Source: a bacterium (GTDB lineage Bacteria; Bacillota; Clostridia; Oscillospirales; Acutalibacteraceae). From it: a stretch of DNA of 13,681 nucleotides. Location of the stretch: assembly GCA_020626545.1 (NCBI GenBank), contig JAHKZS010000156.1, positions 1 through 13,681 on the forward strand. Direction: 5' to 3'. Below, piece by piece: positions 1 through 7,096 of the stretch (position 1 is its first letter; each line of letters begins with the position of its first letter). The notes under the pieces are model-generated. The model worked only from the letters and a program-made list of their open reading frames with translations. It did no database searches and was not told the DNA's origin. Made by a program: the position numbers and the translations under genes.

Positions 1-101
1 GGCTAAGGGGTAAGGGCAAAGGGTAAAGGGTAAAGGGTAAAGGGCAAAGGGTAAAGGGCAAAGGGTAAAGGGCAAAGGGTAAAGGGCTAAGGGCAAAGGG
101 G
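1..101. repeat. G-rich heptad tandem array (GGGTAAA / GGGCAAA)
   Basis: G runs recur with an exact 7-bp period, starting at about 7, 14, 21, 28 and so on to 98: fourteen runs of at least three G. The unit is GGG followed by TAAA or CAAA, with a few TAA/CTAA variants. From about 35 to 83 the T and C versions alternate, giving a 14-bp higher-order period. The array touches the left edge, so its full length is unknown. Runs of G3 with 4-nt spacers fit the standard G-quadruplex pattern on the plus strand. There are no unique spacers, so this is not a CRISPR array. It lies about 85 bp upstream of the ruvC promoter. Confidence 0.9.
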
Positions 102-184
102 TACGAGTATGCTCTTCTCCAACAGACCGCTTACTACACCCTAAACCGATAGATAAAATTCGGAAAAAGTATATATGATTTTTG
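102..184. other. Non-coding stretch between heptad array and ruvC promoter
   Basis: No open frame with a ribosome site is visible here. The segment CTACACCCTAAACC (about 135-148) resembles the reverse complement of the microrepeat at 12124-12133. It may therefore be the right border of the same intergenic element whose left side is the heptad array. This is a weak resemblance over a short stretch. From about 150 on, the DNA becomes AT-rich promoter DNA. Confidence 0.4.
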
Positions 185-213
185 TTGCTATATTGTCTGA
201 AATATGGTATAAT
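185..213 (+). promoter_or_regulatory. Extended -10 promoter of the ruvC operon
   Basis: A TTGCTA -35 box (185-190), a 17-bp spacer and a perfect TATAAT -10 box (208-213) are present, with TG at 205-206 giving an extended -10 (TGgTATAAT). Transcription should start near 220, leaving a leader of roughly 40 nt before the ruvC start codon. No operator such as a LexA/SOS box was recognised around it. Confidence 0.85.
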
Positions 214-262
214 TTATCCGATAATGCGCTAATAGGACTTACGGCTAAAAGGAGTGGGAAAT

Positions 263-772
263 TTGGTAGTTCTCGGAATAGACCCGGGCTACGCTATTGT
301 GGGCTGGGGACTGGTAGAATTTAAGAATAATTCCTTTAGACCGTTGCGCTTCGGCGCTATTACCACCGGCGCCGACGTCGAGTTTAATACAAGGCTTAAA
401 ATGATTTACGACGATTTATCCGAGGTTATAAGCGCCTTTAAACCCGACGCTATGTCGATAGAAAAATTGTATTTTACTACCAACCAAAAAACCGCGATTA
501 TGGTAGCTGAGGCGAGGGGAGTAATTTTGCTCTCGGCTAAACAGAACGGACTTCCGATTTTTGAGTACACTCCGTTGCAGGTTAAAACTGCGGTTACAGG
601 TTACGGAAAAGCTAAAAAACCTCAGGTTATGGAGATGACGAGAAGGCTTCTAAAGCTTCCCGAGGTACCTAAGCCCGACGATACCGCTGACGCGCTCGCG
701 ATAGCGCTCACTCATATTCAGGCGGCGGGAAGCGAGCTTAGGCAGAAAATGTACAGAGAGGGGAATTTATAG
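263..772 (+). CDS. ruvC: Crossover junction endodeoxyribonuclease RuvC
   Basis: RuvC is the dimeric Holliday-junction resolvase that nicks two strands of like polarity after RuvAB branch migration. The 169-residue product has the RNase H-like fold signature GIDPG with D7, an acidic residue E67 in SIEKLYF, and the C-terminal pair D140 and D143 in PDDTADALA. These are the four catalytic carboxylates of the family, with D7 at the same number as in E. coli. I place the start at TTG 263 because AGGAG at 250-254 sits 8 nt before it. The upstream in-frame GTG at 254 overlaps that ribosome site and would give D10 instead. The stop overlaps the ruvA start by one base, so the two are translationally linked. 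It is the first gene after the promoter at 185-213. Possession of RuvC rather than RecU fits Clostridia better than Bacilli. Confidence 0.95.
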   Translation: MVVLGIDPGYAIVGWGLVEFKNNSFRPLRFGAITTGADVEFNTRLKMIYDDLSEVISAFKPDAMSIEKLYFTTNQKTAIMVAEARGVILLSAKQNGLPIFEYTPLQVKTAVTGYGKAKKPQVMEMTRRLLKLPEVPKPDDTADALAIALTHIQAAGSELRQKMYREGNL

Positions 773-1368
773 TGTATTACAGCGTGCGCGGTGAAATTAT
801 CCACCTCGAGAACGGAGTAGCCGTCGTAGAGTGCGGCGGAGTAGGGTATAAGTGCCTTACTACAATGAATACCCAGAAAAATTTAAAACTCGGCGAACAG
901 GTCAAGCTTTATACTTACTTAAACGTCCGCGAGGACGCTATGGAGCTTTTCGGATTTTATACCCAGGAGGAGCTCGGCGCGTATAAAACGCTTATCGGCG
1001 TTAGCGGCGTAGGCCCCAAGGTCGCGCTCGCTATACTTTCGGCTTTAACCCCGAGCCAGATTTCGCTCGCGATAGCTTCGGGCGACGTCAAGACGATTAC
1101 TCTCGCCCAGGGCGTAGGTAAAAAACTCGCCCAAAGGCTTATTTTAGAGCTTAAAGATAAATTTAATATCGGCGCCTGTGACGACGGAAACGTTGTTTCG
1201 GGCGGTACGGTTACGGTAAGTACGGGGAACGTTCCTAAAGCGATTGAGGCTCTTACGGTACTCGGCTACAGCTCGTCGGACGTAGCTCCGTTTATTTCGA
1301 CCTTGGATCCGAGCCTGCCTGTAGAAAGGCTTATAGGCGAAACCTTGAAGATGATGGGGAAGAAGTAA
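772..1368 (+). CDS. ruvA: Holliday junction branch migration protein RuvA
   Basis: RuvA binds four-way DNA junctions as a tetramer and loads the RuvB motor. The 198-residue product has the usual length. It shows an N-terminal OB fold (about 1-63), the acidic pin E54-D55 that keeps strands apart, two helix-hairpin-helix motifs (GVSGVGPK at 76-83 and GVGKKLAQR at 114-122), and a C-terminal RuvB-binding domain (about 150-198) after a Gly/Ser/Val-rich linker. The start is GTG 772, overlapping the ruvC TAG stop by one base and preceded by an AGAGGGG ribosome site. The downstream gap to ruvB is filled by a palindromic repeat element, which splits what is usually a tight ruvAB pair. Confidence 0.96.
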   Translation: MYYSVRGEIIHLENGVAVVECGGVGYKCLTTMNTQKNLKLGEQVKLYTYLNVREDAMELFGFYTQEELGAYKTLIGVSGVGPKVALAILSALTPSQISLAIASGDVKTITLAQGVGKKLAQRLILELKDKFNIGACDDGNVVSGGTVTVSTGNVPKAIEALTVLGYSSSDVAPFISTLDPSLPVERLIGETLKMMGKK

Positions 1369-1383
1369 TTAATTGTGTATAGC

Positions 1384-1671
1384 GGATAGTGAATAGTGGA
1401 TAGTGAATGTCGAGAAGATAGAGTGGCAAGGTATTCCCAGTACAAAAGTATAGTCGTCCGCCTCGCGCTAAGAACGCACTCGCCGTACTCCTTACTTTTG
1501 CACAGCGCTTTTGCTCCCTTTATCCGCCACTGGCGGCGGTCGCAACGCTACCCGACCGAATTTATATGCAAGCTTCGCTTGCGAAGCATATTAAAATTGT
1601 CGGGATACAATAGTTTTGAATTATGGCAATCTGTCCGCTCGACCAAAACTCTCAACTTTCAACTATCAACT
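1384..1671. repeat. Nested-palindrome intergenic element, copy 1 (ruvA-ruvB)
   Basis: This element fills the 322-bp ruvA-ruvB gap. Left border: heptads GGATAGT, GAATAGT, GGATAGT (1384-1404). Right border: heptads CTCAACT, TTCAACT, ATCAACT (1651-1671). Inside are inverted arms GTCGAGAAGATAGAGT (1409-1424) and AATCTGTCCGCTCGAC (1628-1643), which pair at about 12 of 16 positions. A central inverted core runs from CCCGACC (1551-1557) to GTCGGG (1599-1604) and encloses the perfect hairpin GCTTCGC-TT-GCGAAGC (1572-1587). About 110 bp (1428-1540) not present in the second copy carry their own inverted repeat CAAAAGTA/TACTTTTG (1443-1450, 1493-1500) and a CCGCC/GGCGG hairpin near 1524-1536. The open frame across it is repeat-derived and lacks a ribosome site. 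It has no transposase and resembles a MITE or REP-type element. Confidence 0.75.
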
Positions 1672-1690
1672 GCTTAATTTGGAGATAAAT

Positions 1691-2755
1691 ATGATAGAAT
1701 ATTCGGATGAATTTGATTTTGAAAACAGAATAGTCGATACCACGGAGATTCCCGAGGATACGGGCGATAACGAAAATCCGCTGCGTCCGAAAACCCTCGA
1801 TGATTATATCGGTCAGGAAACCGTCAAGGAAAATCTGCGTGTATTTATAGACGCCGCCAAACAGCGCGGCGAGAGCTTAGACCACGTTTTACTCTACGGC
1901 CCTCCCGGCCTCGGTAAAACCACGCTTTCGGGAATTATCGCAAACGAACTCGGCGTATCCGTTAGGATTACCTCGGGCCCCGCGATTGAAAAGCCCGGCG
2001 ATTTAGCCTCGCTTTTAACTAATCTTAACCAGGGCGATGTGCTTTTTATAGACGAAATCCACCGTTTAAGCCGTGCTGTTGAGGAGATTTTATATCCCTC
2101 GATGGAGGACTTCGCGATTGATATAATTACAGGTAAAGGTCAGATGGCGACTTCGTACCACCTGCCGCTGCCTAAATTTACGCTGGTAGGCGCTACCACC
2201 AGAGCCGGCCAGCTCACCGCGCCGCTTAGGGACCGTTTCGGAGTTGTTTTAAGGCTCGAGCTCTATACGACCGAGGAACTTGCTCAGATTGTCGAGCGAA
2301 GCGCTTCGATACTTTCAATTCAGATTGAGCGCGAGGGCGCGCTTGAAATCGCCTCACGTTCTAGAGGAACGCCCCGAATCGCAAACAGGTTCTTAAAGCG
2401 TGTGCGCGACTTCGCTCAGGTGCTTTCCGACGGAGTTATCACGGGCGAAACCGCTAAAGTAGCTCTCGAAAGGCTCGGAGTGGACGAGCTGGGGCTTGAT
2501 AACAACGACCGAAGAATGTTAGAGGCTATCGTAAAATTCTACAACGGCGGGCCTGTAGGGCTTGAAACCTTAGCCGCCGCTATCGGTGAGGAAGCCGTTA
2601 CTATCGAGGACGTTTACGAGCCGTATTTAATGCAAATCGGATTTTTGAGCAGAACCCCTAGGGGCAGATGTATCACCGCCAAAGCGTGCGAACATCTCAA
2701 TATGAAGTTCCCGGGCGGAGCTGTAAATTCACAGCCTACGTTGTTTAACGACTGA
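1691..2755 (+). CDS. ruvB: Holliday junction branch migration ATPase RuvB
   Basis: RuvB is the hexameric AAA+ motor that pulls DNA through the RuvA-bound junction. The 354-residue protein has Walker A GPPGLGKT (70-77), Walker B LFIDEIH with D121-E122, the sensor-1 segment GATTRAG, and the arginine-finger segment PLRDRFG (178-184, R182). These are followed by the small lid domain and a C-terminal winged helix (about 280-345, with [10 protein letters not shown]). I place the start at ATG 1691, which has GGAG a few bases upstream. Longer in-frame versions would begin inside the preceding repeat element and encode non-family sequence. The acidic N-terminal lead (about 1-35, [11 protein letters not shown]) is somewhat long but typical of Clostridia. 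The upstream element separates it from ruvA, so its translation is not coupled to ruvA. Whether it has its own promoter is unclear. Confidence 0.96.
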   Translation: MIEYSDEFDFENRIVDTTEIPEDTGDNENPLRPKTLDDYIGQETVKENLRVFIDAAKQRGESLDHVLLYGPPGLGKTTLSGIIANELGVSVRITSGPAIEKPGDLASLLTNLNQGDVLFIDEIHRLSRAVEEILYPSMEDFAIDIITGKGQMATSYHLPLPKFTLVGATTRAGQLTAPLRDRFGVVLRLELYTTEELAQIVERSASILSIQIEREGALEIASRSRGTPRIANRFLKRVRDFAQVLSDGVITGETAKVALERLGVDELGLDNNDRRMLEAIVKFYNGGPVGLETLAAAIGEEAVTIEDVYEPYLMQIGFLSRTPRGRCITAKACEHLNMKFPGGAVNSQPTLFND

Positions 2756-2777
2756 TTTTAGACGAAAGGAGTAGAAA

Positions 2778-3641
2778 ATGAGATATTCGGAAAACTGGAA
2801 AGATTACGAGCTTATAGACTGCTCCGACGGCGAAAGGCTGGAGCGATGGGGGAATATAATTCTCATACGTCCCGACCCTCAGATTATTTGGAGTTCGGGT
2901 AAGAAAAATCCCCTGTGGAGAAACGCTCACGCGCGTTACCATCGCTCGAATAAGGGCGGCGGAAGCTGGGAAATGTATAAGAGAGTACCTGATTCCTGGA
3001 GCGTTAAGTACAGAGATTTAAAGTTCAATGTAAAGCCTATGGGCTTTAAACATACGGGAGTTTTTCCCGAGCAGGCGGTTAACTGGGACTGGGTTTACGA
3101 CAGGATTAAATCCGAAAACCGACCGCTGAATATCCTAAACCTGTTCGGCTATACAGGCTGCGCTACGCTGATGTGTATGGACGCGGGCGCTAAGGTGTGC
3201 CACGTAGACGCGAGCAAGGGGATGGTTAACTGGGCTAAAGAAAACGCCCAAATTTCAAAAATCGCCGACAGACCTGTAAGGTGGCTTGTGGATGACTGCG
3301 TTAAGTTTGTCCAAAGAGAAATCCGCAGAGGTCATAAGTACGACGGTATTATTATGGACCCGCCGTCCTATGGCAGAGGTCCTAATGGTGAAGTCTGGAA
3401 GATAGAAGAAAAGCTTTATTCTTTTATGGAATTATGTATGCAGGTTCTTTCGGACGACCCTTCGTTTTTGATATTAAATTCCTACACAACGGGACTTTCG
3501 CCCGCGGTGATGGAATATCTTTTAAATGTTATGTTAAAGAGCCGTTACGGCGGAAAGGTCAGCTCCGATGAAATCGGTCTTAAGGTTACCGAGTCGGGAA
3601 TGTGCCTGCCTTGCGGTTCTACGGTAATTTGGGAGAGTTAA
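2778..3641 (+). CDS. Class I SAM-dependent methyltransferase (RlmI/RlmK-like, no PUA domain)
   Basis: This 287-residue protein has a Rossmann-type methyltransferase core in its C-terminal two thirds. It shows motif I NLFGYTG (121-127), an acidic motif II segment HVDASKGMV, and the catalytic-type motif DPPSYGRG starting at D194. This layout matches the COG1092 family of 23S rRNA m5C/m2G methyltransferases (RlmI, RlmK-like). The usual N-terminal PUA RNA-binding domain is absent; instead there is a ~90-residue segment rich in Trp, Arg and Lys (for example NPLWRNAHARYH). Its substrate is probably rRNA or another RNA, but that is inference from family. ATG 2778 is preceded by AAAGGAG (2765-2771). 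It lies 22 bp after ruvB and its stop abuts the ecfA1 start, so it is in the same operon. Confidence 0.8.
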   Translation: MRYSENWKDYELIDCSDGERLERWGNIILIRPDPQIIWSSGKKNPLWRNAHARYHRSNKGGGSWEMYKRVPDSWSVKYRDLKFNVKPMGFKHTGVFPEQAVNWDWVYDRIKSENRPLNILNLFGYTGCATLMCMDAGAKVCHVDASKGMVNWAKENAQISKIADRPVRWLVDDCVKFVQREIRRGHKYDGIIMDPPSYGRGPNGEVWKIEEKLYSFMELCMQVLSDDPSFLILNSYTTGLSPAVMEYLLNVMLKSRYGGKVSSDEIGLKVTESGMCLPCGSTVIWES

Positions 3642-4469
3642 ATGAGTTTTATTTCAGCTTCTGGCGTAAAGTTTGCTTACGAGGACAGCGATAAACTTGC
3701 GCTCAAAGGTATTACGTTAAAAGTTAATAAGGGCGAGTTTGTGGCGCTGTTAGGTCATAACGGCTGCGGTAAATCGACTATGGCTAAGACCTTAAACGCG
3801 CTTTTAACCCCGAGCGAGGGCGTAATCTACGTTGACGGTATGGATACCTCCGACGAGGAAGTTACCTACGAAATCCGCCGTAACGTAGGCTTAGTGCTTC
3901 AAAATCCCGATAATCAGCTCGTCGCGAGCATTATCGAGGAGGATGTAGCTTTCGGCCCCGAAAATCTCGGAGTTGAGCCCGCCGAAATCAGACGCAGGGT
4001 TGATAACGCCTTAAAGGCTGTCGGTATGTACGAGTACCGAACCCACGCGCCCCATAAGCTTTCGGGCGGTCAGAAACAGCGCGTAGCTATCGCGGGAATA
4101 CTCGCTATGGAACCGAGCTGTATCGTGTTCGACGAGCCGACGGCTATGCTCGACCCGAACGGCAGAGAAGAAGTTATGCGGACGATTAAAACCCTTAAAG
4201 AAAAGGGAATTACTATCGTTTTAATTACACATTATATGGAAGAAGCGGTACTCGCCGACCGCGTAATCGTTATGGACGAGGGCGAGATACTGATTCAGGG
4301 CGAACCCGAGAAGGTCTTTTCTCAGGTTAACCTCCTTAAAAAGCACGCGCTCGATGTGCCTCAAGCTACGGAGCTCGCGTATAAGCTTATCGGAGCGGGG
4401 CTTAGATTTTCTAAAATGCCTCTTAATACGGACGAGTGCGTCCATCTGTTAGAGGAGGCGCTCGGATGA
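3642..4469 (+). CDS. ecfA1: ECF transporter ATPase EcfA1
   Basis: This is the first of two ABC ATPases of a group II energy-coupling factor transporter, which powers uptake of vitamins or trace nutrients through interchangeable S components. The 275 residues show Walker [10 protein letters not shown] (38-46), a Q-loop in [11 protein letters not shown] typical of EcfA proteins, signature LSGGQ (140-144), Walker B FDEP with D164-E165, and the switch histidine H197. The C-terminal tail (about 230-275) matches the EcfA1 dimerisation extension. ATG 3642 directly follows the stop of the methyltransferase gene, with GGGAG just upstream. Its own stop overlaps the ecfA2 start as ATGA. The order A1-A2-T is the conserved Firmicutes arrangement. 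Confidence 0.93.
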   Translation: MSFISASGVKFAYEDSDKLALKGITLKVNKGEFVALLGHNGCGKSTMAKTLNALLTPSEGVIYVDGMDTSDEEVTYEIRRNVGLVLQNPDNQLVASIIEEDVAFGPENLGVEPAEIRRRVDNALKAVGMYEYRTHAPHKLSGGQKQRVAIAGILAMEPSCIVFDEPTAMLDPNGREEVMRTIKTLKEKGITIVLITHYMEEAVLADRVIVMDEGEILIQGEPEKVFSQVNLLKKHALDVPQATELAYKLIGAGLRFSKMPLNTDECVHLLEEALG

Positions 4470-5329
4470 GTATAATTGAAGTTAAGGATTTATGCTTTAC
4501 CTACGGTATCAAAACTCCGTTCGAGAAAAAGGCTGTAGATTCGCTGAATTTGAGCATTAACGAGGGCGAGATTATCGGACTTATCGGACACACGGGCTCG
4601 GGCAAGAGTACGTTTGTCCAGATGCTCAACGGTCTTATAAGACCTACTTCGGGACAGGTTTTCTTAAACGGCGAGGATATCTGGGCTAAGCCTAAGGAAA
4701 TCAGAAAAATTCGTTTTAAAGTCGGAATGGTTTTCCAGTACCCCGAGTACCAGCTATTCGACGAAACCGTTTACGACGATATAGCTTTCGGGCCTAAAAA
4801 TATGGGCTTGAGCGGAGAAAAAATAGACGCTACAGTCAAAAAAGCGGCTAAGTTCTCCGGCTTGTCCGAAAAACTCCTTAAAAAATCGCCGTTCGATTTA
4901 TCGGGCGGAGAAAAACGCCGAGCCGCTATAGCCGGTGTAATCGCGATGGACCCTGATGTGCTTGTACTCGATGAGCCTACCGCGGGCCTTGACCCAAAGG
5001 GTAAGTCGCTTCTGCTTTCGCAGATTAACAGCTACCACCGCGAGAGAAATAATACCGTAATTATAGTATCGCACAGTATGGAGGATATTGCTCAGATAGC
5101 CGACAGAGTGCTCGTTATGAATAAAGGCAGGCTCGAGATGTTCGATACTCCGAAAAAAATATTCGCTCAGGCGGAAAAGCTCGAGAGTATGGGACTGAGA
5201 GTGCCTCAAATTACTAAAATTATGATTTCTCTTAAAGAGAAAGGCTACGACGTTTCCGACGGAGTGCTGACGGTTGAGCAGGCGTTTTGTGAAATCGTAA
5301 GCCTGCTTAAAAAGGAGGGTAAGATATGA
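4466..5329 (+). CDS. ecfA2: ECF transporter ATPase EcfA2
   Basis: This is the partner ATPase of EcfA1, forming the asymmetric A1-A2 heterodimer on the cytoplasmic side of EcfT. The 287-residue protein has Walker [10 protein letters not shown] (41-49), Q-loop [10 protein letters not shown] (the YPEYQLF form is characteristic of EcfA2), signature LSGGE (145-149), Walker B VLVLDEP with D169-E170, and switch histidine H203. The start is ATG 4466, with AGGAGG at 4452-4457 eight bases before it and a 4-base ATGA overlap with ecfA1. An in-frame GTG 30 bases upstream would add ten residues unlike the family and lacks its own ribosome site. The stop overlaps ecfT, again as ATGA, so A1-A2-T are translationally coupled. 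Confidence 0.93.
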   Translation: MSIIEVKDLCFTYGIKTPFEKKAVDSLNLSINEGEIIGLIGHTGSGKSTFVQMLNGLIRPTSGQVFLNGEDIWAKPKEIRKIRFKVGMVFQYPEYQLFDETVYDDIAFGPKNMGLSGEKIDATVKKAAKFSGLSEKLLKKSPFDLSGGEKRRAAIAGVIAMDPDVLVLDEPTAGLDPKGKSLLLSQINSYHRERNNTVIIVSHSMEDIAQIADRVLVMNKGRLEMFDTPKKIFAQAEKLESMGLRVPQITKIMISLKEKGYDVSDGVLTVEQAFCEIVSLLKKEGKI

Positions 5330-6138
5330 TTAGAGATGTTGCCCTCGGACAGTATATGCCCGGTAAAGGTATTGTCCATAAAGCCGATCCCAGACTAAAG
5401 ATTTTAGTTTTAATCGCGTTTATCGTACTGATATTCTGTTCGTTTAACTTCGCGGCTCTAGGCGTAGTTACCGCCGCGGTCGCTGTAGTAATCGCGCTTT
5501 CGGATATACCGCTTAAGTATTACTTTAAAAGCTTAAAGGTTATTATATTTATTGTAGTTATTACGTCGGTCATTAATATGTTCTACGGAACCGGCGAGCC
5601 GATTTTCCGGTTTTGGATTCTGAAAATTACGATGTCGGGTATTTACCGCGCGATATTCGTAACCGTGAGGATTATACTGCTTATTCTTGTAAGCTCGTGT
5701 CTTACGTTTACCACATCGCCGACCGATCTCACCGACGCTATCGAAAGGCTGATGAAGCCGTTAAAATTCTTCCACGTTAAAGTTCATGAAATCGCTATGA
5801 TGATGACTATCGCGCTGAGATTTGTGCCGACATTACTGGAGGAAACCGATAAAATTATGTCGGCTCAAAAGGCGAGAGGCGCCGATATGGAGAGCGGCGG
5901 ACTGATTAAAAAGGTGAGGGCGTTAACGCCGATATTGATTCCGTTGTTTGTGTCGGCGTTTAGACGAGCCTACGAACTCGCTATGGCGATGGAATGCCGC
6001 TGTTATCAGGGCGGTGACGGCAGAACCAGGATGAAATCGCTGCATCTTCAGAAGCACGATTTTTTCTGTATTCTTTTCACGGCAGCGATTTTGGCGGGAG
6101 TTGTTCTTTGCGATGTATTTATCGCGGCGGCGATATGA
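5326..6138 (+). CDS. ecfT: ECF transporter transmembrane component EcfT
   Basis: EcfT is the membrane scaffold that joins the two ATPases to an S component. The 270-residue protein is strongly hydrophobic, with segments near residues 25-45, 47-62, 70-90, 105-127 and 248-268. Two coupling motifs are visible: the ARGAD form at 183-187 on the first coupling helix, and ECRCY at 223-227 on the second. Canonical family members have ARG and ARx motifs here; E223 in place of A is a small departure, and R225 is kept. No S-component gene is present in the window, as expected for a shared group II module. The TGA stop is in phase with the GAATGGATAATTGA microrepeat that follows, so the repeat element begins directly at the gene's end. 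Confidence 0.93.
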   Translation: MIRDVALGQYMPGKGIVHKADPRLKILVLIAFIVLIFCSFNFAALGVVTAAVAVVIALSDIPLKYYFKSLKVIIFIVVITSVINMFYGTGEPIFRFWILKITMSGIYRAIFVTVRIILLILVSSCLTFTTSPTDLTDAIERLMKPLKFFHVKVHEIAMMMTIALRFVPTLLEETDKIMSAQKARGADMESGGLIKKVRALTPILIPLFVSAFRRAYELAMAMECRCYQGGDGRTRMKSLHLQKHDFFCILFTAAILAGVVLCDVFIAAAI

Positions 6139-6334
6139 GAATGGATAATTGAGAATGGATAATTGATAATTAATGTCGTGTAGACAGAACGGGTAAAAAA
6201 AGCAACGGTATCCCGACCGTATAAATTAAGATATAGTAATATTGATACAGTCGGGAAATAACGGTAATAAATTATAACAATCTATCTGCTCGACCGAAAT
6301 TTTCCATTTTCCATTTTCAATTTTCAATTTTACC
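6136..6334. repeat. Nested-palindrome intergenic element, copy 2 (ecfT-truA)
   Basis: This is the second copy of the element seen between ruvA and ruvB, here filling the ecfT-truA gap. Left border: two perfect 14-mers GAATGGATAATTGA (6139-6152, 6153-6166). Right border: heptads TTTTCCA twice, TTTTCAA twice and TTTTACC (6300-6334). Inverted arms are GTCGTGTAGACAGAAC (6175-6190) and AATCTATCTGCTCGAC (6279-6294), about 11 of 16 paired. The inverted core runs from TCCCGAC (6211-6217) to GTCGGGA (6250-6256). The segment GCAACGGTATCCCGACCG (6202-6219) matches copy 1 at 1542-1558 with one substitution and one indel. The right arm AATCTATCTGCTCGACC matches AATCTGTCCGCTCGACC. Copy 2 lacks the ~110-bp insert of copy 1. 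No U-run follows the hairpins, so it is not a classic terminator. Confidence 0.75.
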
Positions 6335-6346
6335 GGGGTGAATTGT

Positions 6347-7084
6347 ATGAGAAATATTCTTATTACAATTTCATATGACGGAAAGAATTTCCACGGATGG
6401 CAGATTCAAAAAAACGGAATCACCGTCCAGGAGGTTTTCCAAAACGCTCTTAAAAATACCGTGGGTGAGTTTAAAGACCTCAAGGGTTGCAGCCGCACCG
6501 ACAGCGGAGTCCACGCCGATATGTACTGTATAAGCGTTAAAATCGACCATCCGATACCTGTCGAAAGGCTTAAACCCGCGCTCAATAAATGGCTTCCCGA
6601 CGAGGTTGTTTGTTTGGAGTGCAGAGAGGTTGCTTTGGACTTTCACGCGCGGTATAACTGTAAATCCAAGCGTTATGTTTATAAAATCTGGAACAGCGAT
6701 ACACGCAATCCGTTTCTAAACGGACACGCGCTGTTCTACCGTTATCCGCTCGACGAAAATCTCCTTAACAAATGCGCTCAGGACTTCGTCGGTACTCACG
6801 ACTTTACGTCTTTCTGTACACTCGATAAGCGTGAGATAGGCGACTTCACCCGAACCGTTAAGATGTTTAAAGTTGAACGGGAGGGTAATATGGTAAAAAT
6901 GAGCGTAGAAGCCGACGGCTTTCTCTACAATATGGTGAGAATTATGGTCGGAACTTTGCTCGGTATAGCGAGCGGTAAAATAGCTCCGAACGCTATTCCC
7001 AAGATTATGGAAAAGAAAGACCGCTCAGCCGCGGGCGTTACGGCTCAGAGCTGCGGTTTATATCTCAATAAAGTAAATTATTGA
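6347..7084 (+). CDS. truA: tRNA pseudouridine(38-40) synthase TruA
   Basis: TruA converts uridines 38-40 in the anticodon stem-loop of many tRNAs to pseudouridine. The 245-residue protein carries the catalytic segment GCSRTDSGVHA with D52 (equivalent of E. coli D60), an N-terminal YDGKNFHGWQ block and the C-terminal FLYNMVRIMVGTLL block. These are diagnostic for the family. The start is ATG 6347, preceded six bases upstream by GGGGTG (6335-6340), a good anti-SD match. An in-frame GTG at 6338 lies inside that ribosome site and would add three residues, so it is rejected. Adjacency to ecfA1-A2-T is the conserved Firmicutes order. The ribosomal-protein genes found on either side in Bacillus are missing here. 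Confidence 0.95.
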   Translation: MRNILITISYDGKNFHGWQIQKNGITVQEVFQNALKNTVGEFKDLKGCSRTDSGVHADMYCISVKIDHPIPVERLKPALNKWLPDEVVCLECREVALDFHARYNCKSKRYVYKIWNSDTRNPFLNGHALFYRYPLDENLLNKCAQDFVGTHDFTSFCTLDKREIGDFTRTVKMFKVEREGNMVKMSVEADGFLYNMVRIMVGTLLGIASGKIAPNAIPKIMEKKDRSAAGVTAQSCGLYLNKVNY

Positions 7085-7096
7085 TAAGGAAAAGTT

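Noticed and set aside
1..101. CRISPR array
   Set aside because: The repeats are contiguous 7-mers without spacers.
254..262. GTG at 254 as ruvC start
   Set aside because: It overlaps the AGGAG ribosome site (250-254). TTG at 263 has ideal 8-nt spacing and puts the first catalytic Asp at position 7 as in E. coli.
1579..1611. Promoter for ruvB inside the element (TTGCGA ... TACAAT)
   Set aside because: The 21-bp spacer is too long and the -35 overlaps a perfect hairpin.
1396..1677. 93-residue plus-strand open frame between ruvA and ruvB
   Set aside because: It lies inside the palindromic repeat, has no ribosome site, an odd composition, and its frame is not preserved in the second element copy.
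6242..6278. Promoter for truA inside the palindromic element (TTGATA ... TATAAC)
   Set aside because: With TATAAC the spacing is 25 bp, and at 17 bp the -10 match is only 3 of 6. Not strong enough to list.
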